NCBI GenBank assembly: GCA_965279355.1
Contig: OZ257155.1
Coordinates: forward strand, 4,650,001 to 4,714,000
Origin: G965279355 sp965279355
Lineage (GTDB): Bacteria; Pseudomonadota; Alphaproteobacteria; CACIAM-22H2
Length of the DNA stretch: 64,000 nucleotides
Reading direction: 5' to 3'
This document shows positions 32,164 through 40,352 of this stretch, in pieces. The notes beneath the pieces were generated by a model. It saw only the letters and a program-made list of their open reading frames with translations. It did not search any database and was not told the origin of the DNA. Numbering within the stretch: position 1 is the first letter of the stretch; every line of letters starts with the position of its first letter. Both the position numbers and the translations under genes were made by a program.

Positions 32164-34215
32164 TTACCGCTTCACCTGCAGGAGTTCCTGCAGCATGTCG
32201 TCGGCGGTGGTGATTGTCTTCGCATTGGCCGAGTAGGCGCGCTGCGTGATGATCATGTTCGAGAATTCGTCGCCGAGATCGGCGTTCGAGCTTTCGAGAG
32301 ACGACGGTTCGATCGAGCCGGCGCCGCCGGTGTTGGCGACGCGCCAGTTGAAGCTGCCCGACTGCACCGTCTGCGCGAAGGTGTTGCCGTTCTGCGAGCG
32401 CAGCGCGGTCGGATCGGCGAACGTCGTCACCGGCACGCGATAGATCCGCTGCGTGGCACCGTTGCTGAACGAGGCGATGACGAAGCCGTCCTTGTCGATG
32501 GAGACGCCGGTCCGCAGACCGACCGCCGAGCCGTCCTGGTTGACGAAGGACACGGTGTTGGTGGCCGCGAACTGCGTCAGACCGTCGGAGCGGCCGGTGC
32601 CAACTGCACCCGGCGTGCCGAGATCGAAGGAGATGTCGCTGGCGGCGGAGCCGTTCGACCAGTTGATGGTGATGTCAGTCGGCTCGAGCGGCGTGCCGGT
32701 ATAGAGCGGCGGGCTGCCGGTCACTTCGTTCAGGCTGCCGTCGCCGTTGAAGGTGATGTTGCCGGCCGAGAGCAGACCGCGGCCGACGGTGACACCGGCA
32801 ATTTCTGCATCCGGCGTATAGAGCTCGTAGGCCCAGCGATTGGTATCCAGGCGGATGAAGCCCATGGTCACGACGTGTGCCGAGCCGAGTGAGTCGAACA
32901 CCTGCAGCTGCTGGGTGGTGAATTGCGGGGTAATCGTGCCGCTCTGCATGCCGGCCTGTGTGGCGGTGATGTTCTGCGGCGCCGAGCCGAAGAGCGTGGC
33001 AACGGGCGTGTTGACCGATTCGTCGATCGTCATCGAGTACGGCGAGTGAATCTGGATTGTGGGTTCGCCCGTGGGACCGACAATCGAGGCGCTCAGATCG
33101 GCGCCGGAGGCATTGATGAGATCGACCAGGTCGTCAAGCGTGTCGAATTCGCCGGTGGCCGTGCCAGCCGTGAATGTATAGGTGTTCCCGTTGACGACGA
33201 CGGTGAATTCGTCGCCGACGGCGAGAACACCGAGACCGGTCAAGGAATCTACAGCAGGATCTGTAATTGCGGCGTTGGCAACGGTTGTGACGTCGGCGCC
33301 GCCGCGGCTGTAGGTGGCTGTGAAACTGGTCGTCGCCACAGAGTTGATAGTGTTCCAGGCAGCGCCCGCGCCGACATCGGAAACCGTCACTGCATAGCTG
33401 GACGACACTGTGAGCGTAGCGTCGCCCGACGTGCCGCCAACGGTGCAGGTCACATCAGGCATCTGGTCGACCAGGTTGGCGAGTTCCGCGAGAGTGGAGA
33501 ATTCATTTGCGGCTGCCGAGGTCGGTGGGGCGGCAACCGTAAACGTCTGGGATGCGCCGTTGACGGTGACGACGATCTGATCGCCGGCAATCAACGGGGT
33601 TGTGCCGAGCGTCGTCAGGTCCGCGTTCGCGCTGACGCCGACGCCACCGTTTAGAATGCTGGAGAGAGTGGTGAACTGGTTGCCACCGAAGATCGTCTGG
33701 TTGCTGTTCAGGTTCGCACCGATCGTCACGTTCTGCGTGTCGACCGCGACGCCGTTCAGCGTGCCGACCGAGACGACACCCAGCGTGTTGATGTCGGCGA
33801 TTTCGCCGGCCTGGTCGAGCGCCCAGCCCATCAGGTACATGCCGTTCGTGTTGACGAGACGGCCCTGGTTGTCTTCGTGGAACGAACCGGCGCGGGTGTA
33901 GAGGTTGTTGCCGTCGCCGGCGCCCTGGTCGTTGACCGCGAAGAAGCCGTTGCCGGTCACCGCGATGTCGAGCGGACGGTTCGAAGCCTGCAACACGCCC
34001 TGGTTATCGACCAGCGCGAAGCGGCCGGATTTCACGCCGCCGGGCGAGTAGGTCGTCGAGGCGGCGCTGTTCACGACCAGCGTCGAGAACTGCGCGATCG
34101 ATTTCTTGTAACCGATCGTGTTGATGTTCGCGATGTTGTCCGAGAGGATGGCCATGGCGTTGGTCTGCGCCTTAAGGCCTGCGACTCCCGACAATAGCGT
34201 TCCGGTGAGGCTCAT
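32164..34215 (-). CDS. flgE: Flagellar hook protein FlgE
   Basis: This is a 683-aa hook subunit, longer than the roughly 400-aa enterobacterial protein. The N-terminal motif LLSGVAGLKAQTNAMAILSDNIANINTIGYKKS and the PLDIAVTGNGFFAV segment are classic. The C-terminal helix is SLESSNADLGDEFSNMIITQRAYSANAKTITTADDML. The extra length lies in the middle, where two modules of about 80 residues resemble Flagellin_IN/hook-IN units (LTTLGTTPLIAGDQIVVTVNG... and LTGLGVLAVGDEFTVVVNG...). It is secreted by the type III gate and polymerises outside the cell with FlgD as cap. It is third in the sigma-54 fliK-flgD-flgE operon. Confidence 0.9.
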   Translation of the reverse strand: MSLTGTLLSGVAGLKAQTNAMAILSDNIANINTIGYKKSIAQFSTLVVNSAASTTYSPGGVKSGRFALVDNQGVLQASNRPLDIAVTGNGFFAVNDQGAGDGNNLYTRAGSFHEDNQGRLVNTNGMYLMGWALDQAGEIADINTLGVVSVGTLNGVAVDTQNVTIGANLNSNQTIFGGNQFTTLSSILNGGVGVSANADLTTLGTTPLIAGDQIVVTVNGASQTFTVAAPPTSAAANEFSTLAELANLVDQMPDVTCTVGGTSGDATLTVSSSYAVTVSDVGAGAAWNTINSVATTSFTATYSRGGADVTTVANAAITDPAVDSLTGLGVLAVGDEFTVVVNGNTYTFTAGTATGEFDTLDDLVDLINASGADLSASIVGPTGEPTIQIHSPYSMTIDESVNTPVATLFGSAPQNITATQAGMQSGTITPQFTTQQLQVFDSLGSAHVVTMGFIRLDTNRWAYELYTPDAEIAGVTVGRGLLSAGNITFNGDGSLNEVTGSPPLYTGTPLEPTDITINWSNGSAASDISFDLGTPGAVGTGRSDGLTQFAATNTVSFVNQDGSAVGLRTGVSIDKDGFVIASFSNGATQRIYRVPVTTFADPTALRSQNGNTFAQTVQSGSFNWRVANTGGAGSIEPSSLESSNADLGDEFSNMIITQRAYSANAKTITTADDMLQELLQVKR

Positions 34216-34250
34216 GGTGGTGCTCCTTCAGATCTCTAAATTCTGCAAAA

Positions 34251-34931
34251 TCAGGTGGTCGTGATGGGGGTCTGGCGGACCGATTTGACTTCGGACAGCG
34301 GGATCTTCGTCCCGCCGACCGTGAGGATGATGAGACCGCTCTGGATCTCGACTTCGGTGACCTTGCCGGACGCCGAGGTGCCGACATCGATCGGGCTGTT
34401 GACGCCGTCGACGGCGGTGAACTTGAGGCTGTAGTTGCCCGCCGGGACCGGCGCGCCGCCCGAGTTCTTGCCGTCCCATTCGTAGGTGTGGCTGCCCTTG
34501 GCGTTGTCGACCTGAACCGTGCGGATGGTTTCGCCGGCGCTGTTGAGGATCTCGAGCGTGACCGTCTTCGCCTGCGAGGGCAGCGAGTACGTGATCGAGG
34601 CGGGTCCGCTGTCGGTGAGGAGCACCGAATTGCCGACCGTGTCGACCGTGTTGCCGAGGTACTGGGTCATCGAGCTGACCAGCGAGCTGTGCTGCAGCGT
34701 GATCAGGTCTTCCAGGTTCTGGTTCTGGCGGATCTGCTGTTCGACGCCGGTGAACTGCACGAGCTGGGTCGTGAATTCGGTCGCGTCCATCGGCTTCAGC
34801 GGGTCCTGGTTCTTGAGCTGCTGGGTGAGCAGGATCAGGAACGAGTCGAAGTCGCCGCCGAACGACGACATCGACTGCGCGGACTTGCCGACGTTGGCGC
34901 CGACGCCTGAAACGGAAGAGATGTCAGCCAT
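34251..34931 (-). CDS. flgD: Flagellar hook capping protein FlgD
   Basis: This is a 226-aa scaffold protein for hook assembly. The conserved N-terminal block FDSFLILLTQQLKNQDPLKPMDATEFTTQLVQFTGVEQQIRQNQNL (about residues 24-70) is diagnostic. A FlgD Ig-like region follows (ITYSLPSQAKTVTLEILNSAGETIRTVQVDNAKGSHTYEWDGKNSGGAPVPAGNYSLKFTAVD). The ATG at 34931 (MADISSV) is chosen because it gives the usual N-terminus; an open 31-codon extension overlaps the end of fliK. It lies between fliK and flgE, its usual place. Confidence 0.94.
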   Translation of the reverse strand: MADISSVSGVGANVGKSAQSMSSFGGDFDSFLILLTQQLKNQDPLKPMDATEFTTQLVQFTGVEQQIRQNQNLEDLITLQHSSLVSSMTQYLGNTVDTVGNSVLLTDSGPASITYSLPSQAKTVTLEILNSAGETIRTVQVDNAKGSHTYEWDGKNSGGAPVPAGNYSLKFTAVDGVNSPIDVGTSASGKVTEVEIQSGLIILTVGGTKIPLSEVKSVRQTPITTT

Positions 34932-34941
34932 GGTGGTGTCC

Positions 34942-36732
34942 TCAGACCCGGATATCGACCCGGCCATTGCCGGCGGAAGCGCCGGTATAGGCCGCGGAGG
35001 CATGCGGTGTTTCGATGGGGGCATCGGTCAGCACGGCGGACGGATGTCCGCCCGTCGCCGAGCGCCAGGTATTCTTGTCGCCGGCGCCGTTGTCGCCGCG
35101 CAGGTTGAAGCTCAGGCTGCCGCTATCGGTCTGCAGGCCGGCATTCTGGAGCGAGCGCGACAGTTCGCGCGCGTCGCGCTGGAGTAGTTCGACCGTCTGC
35201 GGCCGGTCGGCGGCAAAGACGGCGTTGAAGCGTCCGTCCGGACCGATCTCCATGCGCACGTCGATATGGCCGAGTTCGATCGGGTTCAGCTGGATGCGCA
35301 GGCGATCGACGCCATCGGCAACAGCCTTGGTCAGACGGATCGCCACCTGTTCGGCGACGGGATGAGATGTCGCCTGGCGGGCGTTCGTGGCGGCTGAGGC
35401 TTCGGTATGCGTGGCGCGGTTCGCGGCCAGTTCGGCGCTGAATGGCGTGACCGGCGCGTTGGTCGGAGCATTGCCGGGCGCCAGATCGACGGTTTCGGCC
35501 GACATTTCGGCAGCCGGCGTTCCCGCGACGAGCTTGGCGGCGGCGTCAGCGGCTTCCTTCGAGCCCGGCTGCACCGGAGCGATGATTTCGCCATCAGCCG
35601 GGGATGCATCGGCGCTCTGCGCCGCGAGCTGCGCGGCGTAACCCGTGGTGCTCAGGGCGGCCGGAGCGGCAGGCGAAGCCGACGTTGCCGTCGGTGTTGA
35701 ACCAGTGGTGAAGGCAAGCGGCAGGTCGCCGTCGACCGGCGCGCCGTCATCAACCGTGATGACGACATCGGAGGTGGTGCTGTCCGTCGCTTCGGCGATC
35801 ACCGGCGCGGCAGCAACGATCGCAGCGCTATCGACTGGCGGAAGCGTGGCGGGCGTTGATGCGGGAACGATCGGGCTCTGCGCCTGGCTCTGCGCCTGGG
35901 TTTGTGTCTGTGTCGCGGTCGCGACCGGAACAGAAGCAGCCGCCATTGCCGCCGCGATTTCATCGGCGGTCGGGGCCGGTGCAGCCGAGGTCGGCTTCGC
36001 ATCGGCGGTCGGCATCGACTTGGCTGCAGCGGCGACGGCATCAGCAAATGCCGTCGACCCTGTCTGCATCGGAATTTCGATCTCGGCGGCATCGCCCGGG
36101 ACTGCGGGAGCCTCGGCGAGCAGAGCCGGATCCATCGCAGCCGGCGTCGGTGCAACGGGTACCAGTGTCGACTCATCGCTGAGGGGGGCCGCGAGGTCCG
36201 CCACGGCTTCCGCCACGGCAATCGCGACCTGTGCCGCAGGGATCACGACAGGAACGGGAATGAGCGCGGCGGTCACTTTGGCCAGCGCTTCCGCGGCCTC
36301 GGCGACGGCGGCATCTTCAGCAGTCTCAACCGCGGCGGCGTCGGCAGTCTCTTGAGTGAGAGTGTCGTGCGCGGCGGCGTCATCCGATGCGGCAGCCTTG
36401 GCGTCGGCGTCCTGGCCGTCCCTGGCCGTGGCGGCATCAGCCTTGGCCTGGTCGTCGTGAGCAGACTTTTCCGGCGCCTTGGGGGAGGCTGAGCGGTTTG
36501 CCGACGCGGTCGATGCCTGCTCGGGCCGCTCAGTTGGGCGACCCACAGGCTTTTCGTTTTTCGCCTCGGGGCGTTCGCGGCGCTCCGGGCGCGCGTCGGG
36601 CGTCGCCGGCTTTGCCAGTCGCTCCGACAGCATGTCGGAGAAAGCGGTTGAGCCGACATCGCTGTCGTTGCGGTTACCGCTTTGGGAAGCCGTATCCGGA
36701 CGAACAAAACTGTCGATGATCCCGAGGTCCAT
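34942..36732 (-). CDS. fliK: Flagellar hook-length control protein FliK
   Basis: This is a 596-aa secreted ruler. Residues 1-450 are low-complexity Ala/Pro/Asp/Thr sequence typical of the flexible ruler region. The folded C-terminal domain, about 475-565 (PVAEQVAIRLTKAVADGVDRLRIQLNPIELGHIDVRMEIGPDGRFNAVFAADRPQTVELLQRDARELSRSLQNAGL), is a textbook FliK substrate-switch domain. It is the first gene of the fliK-flgD-flgE group behind a sigma-54 promoter about 34 nt upstream of the start. Codon repetition in the linker is high but the frame is intact. Confidence 0.93.
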   Translation of the reverse strand: MDLGIIDSFVRPDTASQSGNRNDSDVGSTAFSDMLSERLAKPATPDARPERRERPEAKNEKPVGRPTERPEQASTASANRSASPKAPEKSAHDDQAKADAATARDGQDADAKAAASDDAAAHDTLTQETADAAAVETAEDAAVAEAAEALAKVTAALIPVPVVIPAAQVAIAVAEAVADLAAPLSDESTLVPVAPTPAAMDPALLAEAPAVPGDAAEIEIPMQTGSTAFADAVAAAAKSMPTADAKPTSAAPAPTADEIAAAMAAASVPVATATQTQTQAQSQAQSPIVPASTPATLPPVDSAAIVAAAPVIAEATDSTTSDVVITVDDGAPVDGDLPLAFTTGSTPTATSASPAAPAALSTTGYAAQLAAQSADASPADGEIIAPVQPGSKEAADAAAKLVAGTPAAEMSAETVDLAPGNAPTNAPVTPFSAELAANRATHTEASAATNARQATSHPVAEQVAIRLTKAVADGVDRLRIQLNPIELGHIDVRMEIGPDGRFNAVFAADRPQTVELLQRDARELSRSLQNAGLQTDSGSLSFNLRGDNGAGDKNTWRSATGGHPSAVLTDAPIETPHASAAYTGASAGNGRVDIRV

Positions 36733-36777
36733 AAGTCGCGTCGCCTTCGCTGGGCACTGGTGTTCAACGAAGACAAA

Positions 36778-36792
36778 GCAAGCCGGAGGCCA
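36778..36792 (-). promoter_or_regulatory. Sigma-54 promoter of fliK-flgD-flgE
   Basis: On the minus strand TGGCCTCCGGCTTGC has the invariant GG and GC at -24/-12 with exact spacing (TGGC-N7-TTGC). The expected start is near 36766, giving a leader of about 34 nt. Two ftr-type sites lie 94-136 bp upstream, the normal position for FlbD activation. Confidence 0.82.
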
Positions 36793-36885
36793 CAGCCCCG
36801 CGTCTTTCTAATCAACTGTTATTTATGGATTATTTCGGATGCGGCGCCGGCTGGAACCCGGTTAAATACGCCGCTTGAGAGGCTT

Positions 36886-36928
36886 CCCGGCAAATCGTGC
36901 CGGGAGCAATCGGGAATTTTCTGCCGGG
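36886..36928. promoter_or_regulatory. ftr (FlbD-type) sites upstream of fliK
   Basis: CCCGGCAAATCGTGCCGGG at 36886-36904 is a near-perfect palindrome. CGGGAATTTTCTGCCGGG at 36911-36928 is a weaker second copy about 24 bp away. They lie upstream of the sigma-54 promoter of fliK, in the gap below the 74-aa gene. Confidence 0.7.
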
Positions 36929-36957
36929 TCGTGGACCGCACGGACCCGGCGCGAAAA

Positions 36958-37182
36958 TTACTTTTCGTGTGTGAACTGTCCGCCGAGAACTTTCGCCGGG
37001 ATGTCCTCAATCATCTTGGCAACCAGTTCTTCACCATGAATCTGGACCAGCAGGCCCAGGGCGCTGGACAACGCGGCGCTCCCGACGGTTTCCGGACTGA
37101 CGCCCTTCGCCAGGCACTCTTCGTAGGAATCCACAATTATGTTCAGCGCCGCCTGCGGCGTGTCGCTTTCATTCGGACTCAT
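36958..37182 (-). CDS. 74-aa conserved-looking protein of unknown function
   Basis: This small acidic cytoplasmic protein (SPNESDTPQAALNIIVDSYEECLAKGVSPETVGSAALSSALGLLVQIHGEELVAKMIEDIPAKVLGGQF) is probably all helical. A GGAG ribosome site 5 nt before the ATG at 37182 supports translation. It is read in the same direction as the GT41 gene upstream (81-nt gap), and its stop abuts the ftr/sigma-54 region of fliK. I do not recognise the family. The repeated helix-turn pattern and size would suit a chaperone or anti-factor, but nothing in the sequence proves it. Confidence 0.6.
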   Translation of the reverse strand: MSPNESDTPQAALNIIVDSYEECLAKGVSPETVGSAALSSALGLLVQIHGEELVAKMIEDIPAKVLGGQFTHEK

Positions 37183-37263
37183 CGATTGTCTCCGTATCCG
37201 GTCGGGATTAAGCGGTTGAATTATATCGCCTTCGTAGAAAAGCGGGAGGAATTCTCTCTTTGT

Positions 37264-39069
37264 CTAGCCGGGAGCACCCTTCGACTCCGCCCAGCTCCGT
37301 TCATAGGCGCTCTCAAGCGCGCGCGTGAATCTCTCGCCGTCACACAGCGCAGACGCGGCGGCCTGGCCGCGGAGGGTCTCCCGGCGCTGCGCGAGAGCGC
37401 CCGGATCGCCAGCCAGGCCGACCGCCAGCGACCGATACGCTGCGGGGTCCTCGGCGACGAGCGACGCAAGACCGGCAGTCGACAGCAGGCTCAGGGAATG
37501 GCGGCTGGCGAACCGCGCTTCCGGGATGGTGACGACCGGAACGCCCATCCAAATTGCTTCTGCCGTGGTCACGCCGCCGGAATAGGGGAAGGTATCCAGC
37601 GCGATGTCGACGGCGCCGTAACGGGCGAGAAGCTCGGCATGCGAACTTTCGCCTTCGATCAGGATGCGGCTGGCATCGATATCGGCGTCGGCAAAGGCCG
37701 CGACGATCCGCTGGCGATTGGCGGGCGCGTCCATCCACCGGTACTTAAGGAGCAGCTTCGAGCCGGGAACCGCGCGCATGATCTCGGACCACACCTCGAT
37801 CAGGGGCGTGTTGATCTTGGCGGGATTGGCAAAGCAGCCGAACGTGACATAGCCATTGCTCTCCGCCGGAAGTTTGCCGACCGGTGGCGCGTAATCCGGT
37901 GCGGTGTAGCAGACCCATTGCTCAAGTCTGAGCGGACGCTCGATAAAGTTCGCCTCGCTGCCGGACGGCATGTGATGCCGGTCGGCAATCACGTAGTCCA
38001 TCGCCGAAACACCGGTGGTGCCGATGGATCCGATCCATGTCATCTGAAGCGGCGCGGGTCTGGCGGTAAAGACCCGCAGCCGGTTGCCGGAAGTATGCCC
38101 GGCAAGATCGACCAGGATGTCGATCCGATCGGCGCGGATATGCTCGATCAATGCCTCATCCGTCATGCCGACTGTCTTGCGCCAGCCGGCGGCGCGCCGC
38201 TGGAGCCGTTGCGTCATCGGGTCGTCGACGGCGCGCTGTGCATAGACGAAGAACGGGAATCGGGCGGTGTCATGGTTGGCAAACACGCCGGCCATGAAAT
38301 GGCCGATGGGATGATTGCCGAGGTCAGGGGACACATAGCCGATGCGAAGCGGGTGACCTCCGTTCCGGCGCGGCTGGGAGGAAACCGTCAGGGCGAACCG
38401 CCGGTCCCATTCGCGAGCCCGATTGAGAATTTCCGAAGGACCTGAATCCGGGACGTAGCTGAGCGCGAGGACGATATTGCCGAGCGCCTGCTCAAGCGAA
38501 GGGTTGAACGTCAGGGCCCGGTCGAAACGCTTGACCGCCGTCGCCGCATTGCCGGTATAGAGAGCGGCATTGCCGTGGTTGACCCAGGCCTCGGCGTAGT
38601 CGGGTTTCAGTTCAATCGCGCGCGCATAGTGTGTCGATGCTTCGTCGATTTCGCCGCGCTGATAATGAATGACGCCAAGGTTCATCTGCAGCACGGGATC
38701 GGACGGGTTGATTGCGACCGCGTGCTTCATCCAGGTGAGCGCCTGGTCGCGATTGCCGAGCGCCGCGAGCGCATGGGCAAGGTTCATCGCGATCAGGGCA
38801 TCGTTCGGCCGTTTTCCGATGGCCGGCGCATAGGCAGCGAGGGCGCCGGCGGCGTCACCCATTGCCCACAAGGAATGGCCGAGTTCCGCATGCAGATCGT
38901 CGCGGTCCGGCTCGATCGCGACGGCAGCCCGGAAGATTGCGGCCGACTCGGCGTGTCGCACGTTTAGATGAAGAAAGCGCGCCAGTCGGGCGTGCGCCTC
39001 CACGGAGCGTGGCTGTGCCGCCAGCGCCGCGCGCAAACCGTGTTCGTTCTGCGACTCCGGAGTGGTCAT
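37264..39069 (-). CDS. TPR/GT41 O-linked glycosyltransferase, SPINDLY-like (GT-1)
   Basis: This is a 601-aa cytoplasmic enzyme. About five TPRs fill residues 25-200. The GT41 catalytic region covers 241-590: GYVSPDLGNHPIGH with the catalytic-type His253, DLAGHTSGNRL, FGCFANPAKINTPLIEVWSEIM with the UDP-contacting lysine, and DTFPYSGGVTTAEAIWMGVPVVT, which binds the sugar-nucleotide phosphates. These match O-GlcNAc transferase and plant SPY. The donor (GlcNAc, fucose or another) is unknown. It lies directly downstream of flagellin 1, which suggests flagellin as acceptor. A second subgroup of GT41 genes in this window has HFDxNRP in place of HTSGNR. Confidence 0.85.
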   Translation of the reverse strand: MTTPESQNEHGLRAALAAQPRSVEAHARLARFLHLNVRHAESAAIFRAAVAIEPDRDDLHAELGHSLWAMGDAAGALAAYAPAIGKRPNDALIAMNLAHALAALGNRDQALTWMKHAVAINPSDPVLQMNLGVIHYQRGEIDEASTHYARAIELKPDYAEAWVNHGNAALYTGNAATAVKRFDRALTFNPSLEQALGNIVLALSYVPDSGPSEILNRAREWDRRFALTVSSQPRRNGGHPLRIGYVSPDLGNHPIGHFMAGVFANHDTARFPFFVYAQRAVDDPMTQRLQRRAAGWRKTVGMTDEALIEHIRADRIDILVDLAGHTSGNRLRVFTARPAPLQMTWIGSIGTTGVSAMDYVIADRHHMPSGSEANFIERPLRLEQWVCYTAPDYAPPVGKLPAESNGYVTFGCFANPAKINTPLIEVWSEIMRAVPGSKLLLKYRWMDAPANRQRIVAAFADADIDASRILIEGESSHAELLARYGAVDIALDTFPYSGGVTTAEAIWMGVPVVTIPEARFASRHSLSLLSTAGLASLVAEDPAAYRSLAVGLAGDPGALAQRRETLRGQAAASALCDGERFTRALESAYERSWAESKGAPG

Positions 39070-39121
39070 TCAGGAGTTTTGCGCCTGACCACGCGGCCGG
39101 TCCATATGGCGTCGCGGAAAG

Positions 39122-39151
39122 AAAAAAGCCCGGGCGGTAAACCGCCCGGGC
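39122..39151 (-). terminator. Terminator of flagellin 1
   Basis: On the minus strand GCCCGGGCGG and CCGCCCGGGC form a perfect 10-bp stem with a TTTA loop, followed by six T residues. It lies about 90 nt after the flagellin 1 stop and insulates the GT41 gene downstream from the strong flagellin transcript. Confidence 0.92.
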
Positions 39152-39242
39152 AGGAAAGAAACAACCCGGAGAAACCGCCGGGAAAACCGAACCGTCCTAG
39201 AAAGTCTCGGACGGCTCGGCCTCCACGATGGCGTAAGCCGAA

Positions 39243-40055
39243 TTACCGAAAGAGCGACAGCAGGATCTGCGGACGCTGGTTGGCGATGCTGAGCGCCTGC
39301 ACACCGAGCTGCTGCTTGACCTGCAGCGACTGGAGGGCGGCACTTTCCTTCGCCATGTCGGCATCGACCAGAGCGCCGAGACCTTCCGTCACCGCGTCCG
39401 CGAGGGTCGTGGTGAAGGTGCCCAGGAACTCGATGTCCTTCGAATTCGCACCGAGGGTACCGAGAGCGGCACCGACCGCGGTGATTTCCACGTCGATCGT
39501 CGAGATCAGCGTGAGAGCATCGCCCGTTGTCGAGACGCCAAGGCTGAGGTTGGCCGAGACGGCGCCGACAGCGGAGGCTTCGTTGATCGTCAGCTGACCG
39601 CCGGTGATCGTCGAGGTGATGGTCACGCCAGTCGAGCCCGCCGAGACCAGGTTACGGCCGTTGTAGACGGCGTTGGTCACGAAGGTGTTGAGCTGGGCGA
39701 TCATCGAGTTGAAGTCAGCCGACAGAATCGTCTGCTGGCTCGCCGTGTTGGCGGGGTTCGACGCTTCGATGGCCTTCTTCTTGATGTCGGCGAGCAGGTC
39801 GGAGACCGACGTTGCGCCGGCAATGGCGGCGGCGAGGATGCCGCGACCGCTGGAGAGGCTCTGCTGAACCGCGTCGAAGGCTTTCAGGTCTGCGCGCAGA
39901 CCCTGGGCGATCGAGAAGTTCGAGGCATCGTCACGCGGACTGGTGATGCGATAGCCGGTAGAGACGCGATTTTGAACTGTATCGAGACGGCTGCTGGTTG
40001 AGCCCAAATTCTTCAACGCAATGAGCGCACCAACATTGGTGTTAATAGACGTCAT
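39243..40055 (-). CDS. Flagellin 1
   Basis: This is a 270-aa filament protein. The N-terminal MTSINTNVGALIALKNL and RISSPRDD-type motif (GYRITSPRDDASNFSIAQGLRADL) and the C-terminal AALQSLQVKQQLGVQALSIANQRPQILLSLFR form the D0/D1 helices. The short centre (VTITSTITGGQLTINEASAVGAVSANLSLGVSTTG) is Ser/Thr-rich and offers O-glycosylation sites. No D2/D3 domain is present, as in other alphaproteobacterial flagellins. It is the first of three tandem paralogues. It has its own terminator and, unlike flagellin 2, a promoter with a CtrA box and sigma-70 elements rather than sigma-54. Confidence 0.95.
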   Translation of the reverse strand: MTSINTNVGALIALKNLGSTSSRLDTVQNRVSTGYRITSPRDDASNFSIAQGLRADLKAFDAVQQSLSSGRGILAAAIAGATSVSDLLADIKKKAIEASNPANTASQQTILSADFNSMIAQLNTFVTNAVYNGRNLVSAGSTGVTITSTITGGQLTINEASAVGAVSANLSLGVSTTGDALTLISTIDVEITAVGAALGTLGANSKDIEFLGTFTTTLADAVTEGLGALVDADMAKESAALQSLQVKQQLGVQALSIANQRPQILLSLFR

Positions 40056-40143
40056 AGGATGCTCCTAGTTCTAGGTGGCAGACACAGGCCTTCTGGCCTG
40101 ACTGGTATCGAGTCCGCGCGGGAAATCCCGAACCAGTGCGCGC

Positions 40144-40172
40144 ACTATGCATAAGCGCGTTTGCGGAGTCAA
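40144..40172 (-). promoter_or_regulatory. Sigma-70 promoter of flagellin 1
   Basis: On the minus strand TTGACT (forward 40167-40172) and CATAGT (forward 40144-40149) are 17 bp apart, with an expected start near 40137 and a leader of about 80 nt. No sigma-54 element was found in the 297-bp upstream gap. A CtrA box lies 29 bp upstream of the -35 box. Confidence 0.6.
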
Positions 40173-40201
40173 ATTTTCGCAGCTTTTCCAATCGAATAGG
40201 G

Positions 40202-40216
40202 TTAATTCGCCGTTAA
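40202..40216. promoter_or_regulatory. Full CtrA box upstream of flagellin 1
   Basis: TTAATTCGCCGTTAA is an exact TTAA-N7-TTAA CtrA site, extended to TTAACC. A further TTAA lies at 40230. It is the only exact-spacing CtrA box noticed in the intergenic regions of the window. Activation of flagellin 1 by CtrA is inferred from its position. Confidence 0.65.
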
Positions 40217-40273
40217 CCAGGCGGATCGGTTAAGCGGCTCTGTCCGCCGGTAATTCAATGAACCAAAACGGAA

Positions 40274-40301
40274 AAGGGCGGCACGCGGACGTGCCACCCT
40301 T
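40274..40301 (-). terminator. Terminator of flagellin 2
   Basis: A 12-bp stem (one G-U pair in RNA) with a 4-nt loop, CGTG/CACG at its tip, lies about 50 nt after the flagellin 2 stop on the minus strand. It is followed by TTCCGTTTT. The tail is weaker than those of the other flagellin terminators. Confidence 0.75.
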
Positions 40302-40352
40302 CCTGTTGGTTAACCTGCGGCGGGCGGCGGCGGGCCGCCCGGACCGGGCGAC

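Noticed and set aside
35600..36500. Second gene on the plus strand opposite fliK (236-codon Ala/Ser/Thr-rich frame)
   Set aside because: It is the complement of the low-complexity fliK linker and lacks a plausible ribosome site or folded segment.
40278..40294. Sigma-54 promoter (TGGCACG) downstream of flagellin 2
   Set aside because: The GC element is one base out of register, and the sequence is the stem of the flagellin 2 terminator.
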